From positions 1-37,192 of the IMG/VR virus record IMGVR_UViG_3300021438_000041: DNA of 37,192 bases. One strand, given 5' to 3'. The stretch comes from a virus. The notes under the pieces are model-generated. The model saw only the letters and a program-made list of their open reading frames with translations. It did not search any database and was not told where the DNA came from. Shown here piece by piece: positions 8,205 to 15,782 of this stretch; within the stretch, counting starts at the first letter, position 1, and every line of letters starts with the position of its first letter. Made by a program: the position numbers and the translations under genes.

Positions 8205-8626
8205 GTTTGCCCGAAGCACCGGAAGCGTTCCTGTTCTCTAGGCTCACGAGCCAGACGGCGGTTTCGTCGCTCATTGGCCAGCGTGTATTCCCGCTGATTG
8301 CCCCTACTGGAACGCCGCTGCCGCTCGTGGTGTTTCAGCGGACGGCCGTGGACAGGCCGCAGTCGCTCGCCGGCAACGTCGGCAACCCCGTAGTGACGCT
8401 GCAGCTGACGACGTACGGCACGTCATACACGTCGGTGAAGTCGATTGCCCGTGCCGTACGCCTGGCGGTGGACGGGTGGACCGGGACGACGGCCGGCGTG
8501 ACCATCCAGCGGACGACGCTACAGACGGAGTCGGATGGCGTGGATATGCCGGCCGATGACCAGATGCTGCCGTACTACAGCGTGCAGCAGACGTTTGACT
8601 TCCGCATCAATGAGGCCACGTCGTGA
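8201..8626 (+). CDS. Tail completion / terminator protein, DUF3168-like
   Basis: The 141-residue product shows the DUF3168 pattern: an N-terminal helix (EAFLFSRLTSQTAVSSLIG), VFPLIAPTGTPLPLVVFQRT, a central strand, then RAVRLAVDGWTGTTAGVTIQ and a final YYSVQQTFDFRI. These proteins cap the tail tube where it meets the head. Here it precedes the gp10-like gene, whereas many HK97-like phages have the opposite order. ATGA overlap with both neighbours. Confidence 0.75.
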   Translation: MSLPEAPEAFLFSRLTSQTAVSSLIGQRVFPLIAPTGTPLPLVVFQRTAVDRPQSLAGNVGNPVVTLQLTTYGTSYTSVKSIARAVRLAVDGWTGTTAGVTIQRTTLQTESDGVDMPADDQMLPYYSVQQTFDFRINEATS

Positions 8627-9090
8627 GCGACGGCCTTGATATTCAGATTGCCGCTGCCCACAAAGCCTCGAAGGCCATTTCTGGCGTTGCGTTGCAAGAC
8701 GGATTTCGGCTGGACATCAAGGAACTCGTTGACGCCTGCGAACGCGCCGCCGTGCCTGGGCTTATGGCTCTCAAGTCCAACGTGATGGGCATTCGCAAAG
8801 TCACTGGACGACTAAGTGAATCCCCTGCAATCGTGACGAGATACTATCGCCGCAAGCGTTCTGGAATCGTTGCCACGGCTTTGGTTGGCTACAAAAAGGG
8901 GATGGCCCCGCATTCCCACCTTGTGGAGTTTGGAACCAAGGCCCGCATGAGCAAGAAGGGCAACCGTGGGCGAGCGCCGGCTCAGCGTCCACTTACCAGG
9001 GCTTTTGAATCGTCTCGCTCCACTATGGAATCCAAGCTCTCGGCAGAGCTTCAGCGGATCATTGCCGCCAAAGCAGCGGCATTCCGCTAA
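8623..9090 (+). CDS. HK97 gp10-like neck/tail protein
   Basis: The 155-residue protein carries the gp10-type hallmark PHSHLVEFGTKARMS followed by RAPAQRPLTRAFE, preceded by helices (residues 20-60) and the strand KRSGIVATALVGYKKG. Such proteins join the neck or tail-terminator complex in siphoviruses. Start GTG in GTGA overlap with the DUF3168-like gene. After the stop a 76-bp gap leads to the tail genes and contains a short CCCTA/TAGGG inverted repeat. Confidence 0.75.
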   Translation: MSDGLDIQIAAAHKASKAISGVALQDGFRLDIKELVDACERAAVPGLMALKSNVMGIRKVTGRLSESPAIVTRYYRRKRSGIVATALVGYKKGMAPHSHLVEFGTKARMSKKGNRGRAPAQRPLTRAFESSRSTMESKLSAELQRIIAAKAAAFR

Positions 9091-9166
9091 CTGCAAGGCT
9101 TCCATCCTCGTCCCCTAGTTTCGGGTTAGGGCTGTGCCGCCCGCAATCCACTAGGAGAGACGCCAG

Positions 9167-9490
9167 ATGGCCGCCGATTCCCAGGGCAATGCGTTCGTTT
9201 TCGCTGGTGCCACCTACACCGCTCAGTCGGTGAACGTGACGCCCGGCGGTGATCTGCTCGACACCTCGCACGTCGGACTGGCGAGCGGAGCGAATCGCAC
9301 GTATCAGGCTCCGGCCCTCAAGGACAACGAGATTTCGGTTGAGGCTCTCGGCACCGCCATTGTGCAGATCGGCACGTCGGGCTCGCTCTCGTTTGCCACC
9401 GTCAGCTACACGGCCACCGTCTCGAGCTCCAGCGTGGCCTATGCCGTTGGCGAGCTTGTGAAGCAGTCGCTGACGTTCAAGGTGCAGTGA
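9167..9490 (+). CDS. Putative major tail tube protein
   Basis: A 107-residue, all-beta-looking protein (VNVTPGGDLLDTSHVGLASG, then ISVEALGTAIVQIGTSG) in the place where tail-tube genes lie, between the neck genes and the chaperone/tape-measure genes. GGAG occurs 8-12 bp upstream. The pattern of a short N-terminal strand, a loop with DTSH, and a long sheet resembles small tube proteins. It could instead be a tube-associated protein, with the next gene being the tube subunit. Confidence 0.65.
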   Translation: MAADSQGNAFVFAGATYTAQSVNVTPGGDLLDTSHVGLASGANRTYQAPALKDNEISVEALGTAIVQIGTSGSLSFATVSYTATVSSSSVAYAVGELVKQSLTFKVQ

Positions 9491-9505
9491 CGACGGGAGG
9501 CCGTC

Positions 9506-9874
9506 GTGGCTAAGAACTCACAAGGCCTCAACGTTACCCTTTCTGCGGAATGGGGCGATTACGAAATTGCCGAAGTTGTGGCCATCTCGATTGACGGCGT
9601 GCAAGCCGACACGATTGAGATTACGCCACGAACGACTACGGCCAGAGACAAACTGTTTCGGCCTGCCGACAGAGACAACGGCACCGTTTCGCTGACGACT
9701 CGCAAGCTGGAGATTCTCACGTCCGCGAACGTTGGTTCAACGTGTTCGCTCGGCATCTCTCAAGGCGTCACTACCTACTGGGACGGCCCTGCAACAATCC
9801 AGTCGCTTGCGTGGAACGCTAGCGTAGGAGAACTGCAGGAGTGGCGAATCGTCCTCAAGTTAGGAGTTGCGTAA
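9506..9874 (+). CDS. Putative second tail-tube-like protein
   Basis: A 122-residue protein with GTG start 7 bp after GGGAGG (9493-9498). Beta-rich, with segments EVVAISIDGVQADTIEITPR and a closing LQEWRIVLKLGVA that resemble tail-tube folds, in which DTIEITP-like segments are common. It has the same size class as the preceding gene; the two may form a mixed tube or one may be a trunk decoration domain encoded separately. The stop overlaps the next ATG. Confidence 0.62.
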   Translation: MAKNSQGLNVTLSAEWGDYEIAEVVAISIDGVQADTIEITPRTTTARDKLFRPADRDNGTVSLTTRKLEILTSANVGSTCSLGISQGVTTYWDGPATIQSLAWNASVGELQEWRIVLKLGVA

Positions 9875-10221
9875 TGCCAGCGTTGACCAAAGACCAGATC
9901 CTTGCCGCCGATGACCTTGGTTTGCTCAAGCTCAACGTCCCCGAGTGGGGCGGCGACGTGTACATCCGAGTGATGAGCGTTGGCGAGAGAGACGCCTACG
10001 AAAACGAGTGGATGCGGAAGAAGGACACGGGCGTGGACGACTTCCGCAGCAAGTTCCTAGTGCGGTGCTTGGTGGACGAGAAGGGCCACCGGCTTTTTGA
10101 CAACGGCGACGTGGCCAAGTTGGCGGCGAAGTCCGCCAAGGTGGTGAATCGCGTTTGGCAGGCCGCGATGGAGCACAACAACCTGAGCGATCAAGAGGTG
10201 GAACGTATCGCGGGGGAATGA
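9874..10221 (+). CDS. Tail assembly chaperone (gpG-like)
   Basis: The 115 residues are alpha-helical and acidic after an N-terminal segment MPALTKDQILAADDLGLLKL; VMSVGERDAYENEW and FLVRCLVDEKGHRLF match tail assembly chaperones that coat the tape measure during tail building. It lies directly before the second chaperone frame and the tape-measure gene. Just before its stop is a run GGGGGAA (10212-10218) which could allow a -1 shift into the following frame. Confidence 0.75.
   Translation: MPALTKDQILAADDLGLLKLNVPEWGGDVYIRVMSVGERDAYENEWMRKKDTGVDDFRSKFLVRCLVDEKGHRLFDNGDVAKLAAKSAKVVNRVWQAAMEHNNLSDQEVERIAGE
10212..10218 (+). promoter_or_regulatory. Candidate -1 ribosomal frameshift site
   Basis: In the upstream chaperone frame the codons read GCG GGG GAA TGA. 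A -1 slip on GGGGGAA would read GGG GGA ATG, joining the downstream chaperone frame in phase exactly at its ATG, which is open in that phase back to at least 10155. Lambda makes gpG-T this way. The heptamer is not a canonical XXXYYYZ site, so simple ATGA coupling is the alternative. Confidence 0.35.
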
Positions 10222-10523
10222 AACGCCGGCCGGATTGGCTCTTCGTGATGCGGCTGGCGTTGGCCCTTGGAATGACGAAACGAGAGCTTTGCGAACGGAT
10301 GGACGTGGCAGAGCTTCGGGAGTGGATGGCTTTTGATAGGTACTTGGAGCCCATCGGGCGTGAGTGGCAGCAAACGGGCGTGCTGGCGGCATTGACGATT
10401 GCCCCGCACGTCAAAGGCAGGACGCCGAAGCCGGAAGACTTCATGCCGATCCAACGGCCACCGATGACGGCAGACGAGATTGCGGCAGAACTTGGGAAGC
10501 TGAGACGTGGCACAGAAACTTGA
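10218..10523 (+). CDS. Second tail assembly chaperone (gpT-like)
   Basis: The 101-residue product, or the C-terminal part of a G-T fusion, has an N-terminal helix RRPDWLFVMRLALALGMTKRELCERMDVAELREWMAF typical in outline of the second chaperone of HK97-like phages (read here as two shorter stretches: FVMRLALALGMTKREL and AELREWMAFDRYLEP). A Pro-rich linker and a short C-terminal helix (DEIAAELGKLR) follow. ATGA overlap with the upstream chaperone; the end overlaps the tape measure by 17 bp. Confidence 0.72.
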   Translation: MKRRPDWLFVMRLALALGMTKRELCERMDVAELREWMAFDRYLEPIGREWQQTGVLAALTIAPHVKGRTPKPEDFMPIQRPPMTADEIAAELGKLRRGTET

Positions 10524-12720
10524 TCTTGCGTTTCAGTTGACCGCCAACGCCGATGGCATGGCCGCTGGCGTGGCCCAGGCGGATAAGGAACTGTCAAAGG
10601 TTGGAGCCAGTGCCAATGCTACTTCCGCCGAGTTCCGCCAGGCGGCGAAGATCACGCAGGAGTTGCGGACGCCGACCGAGAAGTACGCCGACACCATCGG
10701 CAAGCTCGACAAGATGATGCAGAAGGGGCTGCTCAGCCAAGAGGTGTACGGTCGTGCCGTCGCCAAGGCTGATGCAGAACTGCAGGCGGCAACGTCAAGC
10801 ACAAGCAAGATTGTTGAACGTCTTGGTATCGTTGAAACAGTCGCCAACCGGGCAAGCGTGGCATTTGAAAATATCGGCAATGCCGTAACGTCCGTGGCGT
10901 CTGCCGGTTCGTCAGTAATCAAGTTTGGCGAAGACTTTGCCAGGGCGTCGGCAGAAGTCGTTGCGGCCACAGCTGCGTGGAAGGTATTCACTGCCGTCAC
11001 GCAAGGCTTCAGAACTCCAGAAGGAATCTGGGGCATTGCCACCGGACTTAGTCGTGCTCTGGTGGTTATCAAGTTGGCGGAAGTCGGGCTTAGTCAACTT
11101 GGCATTGAGGCTGGAGGCGCTGCTGATTTTGCCACGAAGGCATCTATAGCCTTTGGAGCGTTTAAGGTCGGAAAGCTCTATGGCCTGGACAAGCAAATCG
11201 CTCCGTTGATCGCTACTTTTGGCAAGTCCTTGCCTGCTGCTCTTGCAAGAGTTGGCGTTCCGCTCGCGGCCACAACTGCTGCCACTACAGCCCTTGGAGT
11301 TGCCGGAAACTTCGTTGGCGCTCAGCTGGCGAAAGCCGCTCTTATGTCCATACCCGGATTTGGCCAGTTGGCCGCTTCCGTGTACATCGTCGGCAGCGCG
11401 TTTCTCGACGCAAAAGACCGTGCCTACGAGATGGCTGCGGCTATCACGGCCGGCACCGTGTCGCTCGAGACGCTGAATGGCGAGCTCGGCCAGGTGCAGG
11501 CCCAGCAGGTGGACAACCTAGCCTTCGCGATGGAAGAAGCCACGGCGGCCGGTGAGCGTTCCGAGAAGGCATTCGCAGGATTGGCGGACGTATTCGTGAC
11601 GCCGTTCATCGGTGCGTTCGCCGCTATCCAATCAGGGCTGGCGGGTTTCACTGACGGCATTAGCGGCGTGGTGGAAGGCATTACGTCCATCCTTTCGCCA
11701 ATAGCGCAAGTGTTCGCCCCGGTTGCCACGCTTATCGGAACTGTCGCTGAAGGCGTGTTGAAGCTCGTTGGCGTTCTTGGCGAAGCCCTCGGTGTAGTGC
11801 TGAAGGTGGCCGGGGCAGTCACGCAGACTTTTCTATCGCCGTTCATTGTTGGGCTCACGAACGTCGTGGAAACCATCCGTAGCGGCATGAATGCTGCTTT
11901 TGGCTACATCGGCGAGCGGATTGATTGGGCTAGCCAGAAAATCAAGGACTTTTACGCCTACATGTCCAAGGTGCCGATCATCGGCCGGGCGTTTGCCGGC
12001 GGTGGAGGTGTCGGTGCCGGTGGTGGAGGAAACCCGGCGGCTGGAGTTGAAGCCGTCGCCGAAGCGATTGAGACGCAGGCAGAAGCAACGGACGATTTGA
12101 CGAGGGCCATTCAACGGCAGGAAGCAGCCCTTTCGTCGGCCATCAATCTGAGCGTCAAGTATGGCGACGAAGGATTCAACGCCGCCGCGAAGTACCAAGA
12201 AGAACTTCGCCGCCTCGAGGCTCAACTTGAGGCCGGCATCCTGAACGAAACTTCCTTCGCTCAAGCAGCTGATGCAGCACGCCAGCGATTTGACGATCAA
12301 ATCAAAGCGATTGATGAGCGGAATGCTGCAGAGAAGAAAGCCGCCGAAGAGGCCGCACGGGCTCAAGAGAAAGCGGCAGAGGAAGCAGTGCGTGCCGCCG
12401 AGCAGGCGGCCAAAGAGAGGGAGCGGATTGCCAAAGAAGCCGCAGCCGTTGACGAGAAGATGGCCGCCAAGCAAGGCGACATTGACGCCGTGACTGCCGA
12501 GCGTGCCGCCGCCCTCGGCGGAAAGTCCAACGAAGCCCTCAAGGCAAACGACGTTCGCTCCAGTGAAGGAATGTCGCAGTTCATCGCCTTGGCTACGGGC
12601 CGCGAAGACCCCGCCATTGCCGAGTACCGAAAGCAAACGCAAAAGCTGGACGAGATCCGTGCCGAGCTCCGTGCGTTGCAGCAGGAGAAGGTAGACATCC
12701 TGGGTGGAGCCGCCGCATGA
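10507..12720 (+). CDS. Tail tape measure protein
   Basis: The longest gene. The 737-residue protein sets tail length and may help DNA cross the cell envelope. It has a helical N-terminus, long hydrophobic Ala/Gly/Val-rich stretches between about residues 115 and 460, a Gly-rich hinge near 500 (AFAGGGGVGAGGGGN) and a highly charged coiled coil from about 545 to 660 (AAEKKAAEEAARAQEKAAEE). Start GTG 10507. At the commonly used 1.5 angstrom per residue the tail would be about 110 nm. No lysozyme or peptidase domain is recognisable. Confidence 0.9.
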   Translation: MAQKLDLAFQLTANADGMAAGVAQADKELSKVGASANATSAEFRQAAKITQELRTPTEKYADTIGKLDKMMQKGLLSQEVYGRAVAKADAELQAATSSTSKIVERLGIVETVANRASVAFENIGNAVTSVASAGSSVIKFGEDFARASAEVVAATAAWKVFTAVTQGFRTPEGIWGIATGLSRALVVIKLAEVGLSQLGIEAGGAADFATKASIAFGAFKVGKLYGLDKQIAPLIATFGKSLPAALARVGVPLAATTAATTALGVAGNFVGAQLAKAALMSIPGFGQLAASVYIVGSAFLDAKDRAYEMAAAITAGTVSLETLNGELGQVQAQQVDNLAFAMEEATAAGERSEKAFAGLADVFVTPFIGAFAAIQSGLAGFTDGISGVVEGITSILSPIAQVFAPVATLIGTVAEGVLKLVGVLGEALGVVLKVAGAVTQTFLSPFIVGLTNVVETIRSGMNAAFGYIGERIDWASQKIKDFYAYMSKVPIIGRAFAGGGGVGAGGGGNPAAGVEAVAEAIETQAEATDDLTRAIQRQEAALSSAINLSVKYGDEGFNAAAKYQEELRRLEAQLEAGILNETSFAQAADAARQRFDDQIKAIDERNAAEKKAAEEAARAQEKAAEEAVRAAEQAAKERERIAKEAAAVDEKMAAKQGDIDAVTAERAAALGGKSNEALKANDVRSSEGMSQFIALATGREDPAIAEYRKQTQKLDEIRAELRALQQEKVDILGGAAA

Positions 12721-13595
12721 GCGTCGTATCTACCTACGAACTCGCCACGGTTTCCGCCTCACGCAAGTTTGGCGAAGCCCCCGTCTTCCAGCGCAAGTGG
12801 GTTGTCGAGGTTGACGACCCCACGACGCCGCAGACGGACATCGTGAACGCCCCTGGCGTGTCGTTCCTGACGCCGCATCCTGAGGCGTACTACTGCCGGG
12901 CGATGAACGCCAGCGTGAGCAACTACAACGGCTCGCGGTGGCACTATGAGGTGACGTGGGACTACGAGCTGCCCAAGCAGGCGAACGTCGATCCAAACCC
13001 GCTGGCTCGTGCCGATATCTGGAAGTGGTCTACCGGCGGCCTGCAAGTCCCGGCCCTGTACTACTACGACACGGGCGACGTGCTGAAGGTGCTGCAGAAC
13101 AGCGCCAACGACTTCTTTGAGGGTGCGACCACCGACATCAGCACGCTCCAGGCGTCCATCAGCGGCAACCGCCAGACGTTCGACTACGGGCTTGCCACGA
13201 CTGTCACGAACGCGGTGAACTCTGCCCCGTATCTCGGTGGCGACCCGTATACGTGGAAGTGCAGCGGCATCGCGGCCAATCCGGCCGTTGAGGTGGTGAA
13301 CGAGCAGGAAATCCGCTACTGGCAAGTCGAGGTGACGCTTGAGTACCGGCCCGATGGGTGGCCGCTTCAGTTGCCCAATATCGGTTGGAACTATCTGGAT
13401 GGCGGCACCAAGAAGCGGGTGACAGTGGACTACGACCCCGGCGGCGGGCAGCCGATTGAGAAGGTGCCGGCAAGTAACCCGCAGCCGCTCACGTCATCCG
13501 GCGCGTTGTCCACCGGAGCCCCCACGGTGCTCGTTCGCCGTGTCCACAAGGCCATCAACTTTCAGCAGTACTTCGGCACACCGACGCAGCAGTAG
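12717..13595 (+). CDS. Tail protein of unknown family, after tape measure
   Basis: A 292-residue protein overlapping the tape-measure stop (ATGA). Aromatic-rich beta segments such as RWHYEVTWDYELP and RYWQVEVTLEYRPDGW alternate, giving two similar blocks ending VTWDYE and VTLEYR; this suggests a repeated beta-sandwich. The place matches the distal tail protein of other siphoviruses, but I see no clear signature. A baseplate or tail-tip role is inferred from position only. Confidence 0.65.
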   Translation: MSVVSTYELATVSASRKFGEAPVFQRKWVVEVDDPTTPQTDIVNAPGVSFLTPHPEAYYCRAMNASVSNYNGSRWHYEVTWDYELPKQANVDPNPLARADIWKWSTGGLQVPALYYYDTGDVLKVLQNSANDFFEGATTDISTLQASISGNRQTFDYGLATTVTNAVNSAPYLGGDPYTWKCSGIAANPAVEVVNEQEIRYWQVEVTLEYRPDGWPLQLPNIGWNYLDGGTKKRVTVDYDPGGGQPIEKVPASNPQPLTSSGALSTGAPTVLVRRVHKAINFQQYFGTPTQQ

Positions 13596-13604
13596 GAGAC
13601 GCCC

Positions 13605-13982
13605 ATGCCCGACCTCACTTGGAACATCAACGCCCAACTCTCTCGTGGCAACCTCAACCAAGCCTTCGTGGCATCTGGCGTGACGGCTGACTGCAACGCC
13701 TCGGGCGTGAACACCATGACGCTGACGCCGGGGACGAACGCTGCCGGCACGGTGGCGATCAGCACGGCGTCGATGACGAGCGTGGGCCTGTTCTTTGCTC
13801 GCAACCTGTCCACGGTGACGACGGCGGCCGTGTCGTTCGGCCAGTTGTCCGCTGGGGCTCTCGTGCCGTGCGTATCGCTCAAGGGCGGCGAGGCTGCGGT
13901 GGGCCGGCTGGCGGCTGGCAACTACGCGGCTCAGAGCAACCTTGCCGGCACGCAGCTGGTGATCTCGATTGTCGAGGGTTAA
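13605..13982 (+). CDS. Small beta-rich virion protein, unknown family
   Basis: A 125-residue Ala/Thr/Val/Ser-rich protein with few charges (TMTLTPGTNAAGTVAISTAS) and no signal peptide. AGGAG (13593-13597) lies 7 bp upstream of the ATG. It sits in a run of four small proteins between tape measure and Cys-rich genes. The composition is that of tail-tip or fibre-associated proteins; the precise role is unknown. Confidence 0.6.
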   Translation: MPDLTWNINAQLSRGNLNQAFVASGVTADCNASGVNTMTLTPGTNAAGTVAISTASMTSVGLFFARNLSTVTTAAVSFGQLSAGALVPCVSLKGGEAAVGRLAAGNYAAQSNLAGTQLVISIVEG

Positions 13983-13985
13983 CGC

Positions 13986-14477
13986 ATGAGTAGCCAGGGT
14001 GCCGGCAACAACGGTGGCCAGGCTGCCGGGCGGCAGTTCGTGTCGTTCACGCGGCCAGCGGCCCAGCGTATCGCCAAGGTGGTACGCACCGTCGAGGCCG
14101 GGAACCGGCAGCAGCCGGGCGTGAAGTACGACCACCCGATCTACGGCGGCAGCCCGGCGGCGATCCGTACGGCCACGTTCACCGGCTCGTGGGACATCGG
14201 CAGCACCAAGAACGTCACGTTTAAGTACGCCAGCGGCACCGCCAACGCCACAAACGACTTGATGAATCTGCCTTCGGCCGGGACCAGAAACTGCGTCATC
14301 GGACGCGAAGGCACCGCGTGGCGGCTCGTTAACTGGCAGTGGGACGTGGCCTACGCCGCGACGGCTGCCACGCTCACCACGTCCGCGCTGCGGTTCGACA
14401 CGCTGCCCGCTGGCGTTGTGGCTACGTCGTCCAGTGTCACGTTCTCGATTTCCGCTACGGCCTGCACGGCGTCGTAA
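13986..14477 (+). CDS. Small virion protein, unknown family
   Basis: A 163-residue protein, 3 bp after the previous stop. The N-terminal 20 residues are Gly/Gln-rich (SSQGAGNNGGQAAGRQ), then VKYDHPIYGGSPAAIRTATF and a beta-rich C-terminal half (TWELTW-like spacing, RLVNWQWDVAYAATAATL, VTFSISATACTAS). Likely part of the tail tip or a fibre; I cannot assign a family. Confidence 0.6.
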   Translation: MSSQGAGNNGGQAAGRQFVSFTRPAAQRIAKVVRTVEAGNRQQPGVKYDHPIYGGSPAAIRTATFTGSWDIGSTKNVTFKYASGTANATNDLMNLPSAGTRNCVIGREGTAWRLVNWQWDVAYAATAATLTTSALRFDTLPAGVVATSSSVTFSISATACTAS

Positions 14478-14479
14478 CC

Positions 14480-15097
14480 ATGCCGCTCATCATCCGAAAT
14501 GGGCTGCTGCTGCGGAAGGGCAGCCAGTTGGCGGCGAGCCTTTGGTGCTGCTGCGGCTCAACGTCCATCACGGCCTGCACATGCACTGGTAGCCCGGTGA
14601 CGATCCCGAAAAGCATCACCGTGGAGGTGACTCTCGGCGCTCTTTTTGGTTCAAACGGTACCTGCACGCACGCAGATGCTACGGGATTCATAGAGGGGAC
14701 GTATGTGTTGCCATACGTGTCCAAAACTTCGACCACGGCTTTTTATCAACTAGTAGCCGCAAACGGCATAAGCGTCGGATTTACGTGGGCTTGCTCGCCC
14801 GGCGCAATCATTGGATTTGGTGAAACGGCAGAAGTCTCTTTTGGTTACTGCGTTCCAGCGAACTCTTGCTTTTGCCGCATTTCAAGCAACGTCAATTACT
14901 TTGGGCCTCCGGGCTCTTCGATCACGTCACAGGTTGATTCCTTGTGCAACATCACCACGGGATCGACAACGCCCTTTTCGTACACAGGGCCGGCAAAGAT
15001 CACTCTTGAGCAAGGCCCTATTGCTAGCTGCGGTTCCCCGCAAAGCGGAAACTACAGGCAATACTCTTTGCTTTTTACATGCACGCCGTCATGGTAA
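14480..15097 (+). CDS. Cys-rich tail-region protein
   Basis: A 205-residue protein with 13 cysteines, including the cluster WCCCGSTSITACTCTG (from residue 22), CFC in the middle and CG near the C-terminus, on a Thr/Ser/Gly-rich beta background. There is no secretion signal. Such density of Cys is uncommon in virion proteins made in a reducing cytoplasm, and suggests metal binding or disulfides formed after release. The start ATG follows the previous stop by 2 bp. Family unknown. Confidence 0.62.
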   Translation: MPLIIRNGLLLRKGSQLAASLWCCCGSTSITACTCTGSPVTIPKSITVEVTLGALFGSNGTCTHADATGFIEGTYVLPYVSKTSTTAFYQLVAANGISVGFTWACSPGAIIGFGETAEVSFGYCVPANSCFCRISSNVNYFGPPGSSITSQVDSLCNITTGSTTPFSYTGPAKITLEQGPIASCGSPQSGNYRQYSLLFTCTPSW

Positions 15098-15459
15098 GTA
15101 ACTGCCGATTCGACATTGACGGGAGCTGCGTCCGGTGTCGGGATTGCGGATTCTCTATTTGCAACGTCAAGTTGCCGGTTTATCGCGTGTGCAAGGCATC
15201 GCCCGCGCCCATGCCGGGCTTGCTTGAGCGTGCCACGAACTTCGCCAAGGCCACTGTGCATCACGTCTCCTGCGGTGCTCCCCGATGCACCGACGAGCAA
15301 GTAGCCGCCCGCTACGAGATTTGCACGGGCTGCGAGTTCTTCGCCAACAACGCCTGCATGAAATGCGGGTGCGGCATCAGCCGCGAGCGGGCCTACATCT
15401 CGAAACTGCACTGGGCCGACCAATCATGCCCCGTGGGCAAGTGGGGTCCGGTGAGTTGA
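15091..15459 (+). CDS. Cys-rich zinc-ribbon-like protein
   Basis: A 122-residue protein with 14 cysteines in repeated pairs: CVRCRDC (residues 13-19), CTGC near 78-81 and CMKCGCG near 89-95, ending SCPVGKW. These look like two or three zinc knuckles or possibly an Fe-S site. I use ATG 15091, which overlaps the upstream stop by 7 bp; ATG 15079 in phase would add four residues. The CP-GKW ending recurs, from memory, in small phage proteins at the end of tail modules, but I cannot give a name or function. Confidence 0.62.
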   Translation: MVSNCRFDIDGSCVRCRDCGFSICNVKLPVYRVCKASPAPMPGLLERATNFAKATVHHVSCGAPRCTDEQVAARYEICTGCEFFANNACMKCGCGISRERAYISKLHWADQSCPVGKWGPVS

Positions 15460-15494
15460 CGCCCCCGCTACGGTGAGAAGCGAAAGGGCTAGCC

Positions 15495-15782
15495 GTGGCA
15501 GACGATCACGTTTTCACGTTGAACGGCGATGAGCGGTGGCTGCTTCGGTTCACCACTCTCAAAGGTGCCGCCTACGGCTACACGTTCTCGCAGAAGTCAA
15601 AGCACCCACGGATCATCCTTGACGCTCGCATGCGTGGCCGGAAGAAGCTGGAAGTGCTGGTGCATGAACTGCTGCACGCCTTGAACCCCACGCAGTCCGA
15701 AGAGCACGTCGAGCAGCAGGGCAAGGATATTGCGAAGGTGCTCTGGGCTCTCGGTTACAGGGAGGTGCAGGATGGCGGGTGA
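15495..15782 (+). CDS. Minimal HExxH zincin-like protein
   Basis: A 95-residue protein with the zinc-metallopeptidase motif VHELLHAL (H57, E58, H61), followed by E69, E70 and H71 as possible third ligands, and a C-terminal helix DIAKVLWALGY. The short N-terminal sheet is typical of the SprT/WLM/ImmA-like zincins cut down to a core. GAAAGGG (15481-15487) lies 7 bp before GTG 15495. The end overlaps the next gene. It may be a peptidase acting in virion maturation or on a host repressor; substrate unknown, and at this length activity is uncertain. Confidence 0.65.
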   Translation: MADDHVFTLNGDERWLLRFTTLKGAAYGYTFSQKSKHPRIILDARMRGRKKLEVLVHELLHALNPTQSEEHVEQQGKDIAKVLWALGYREVQDGG

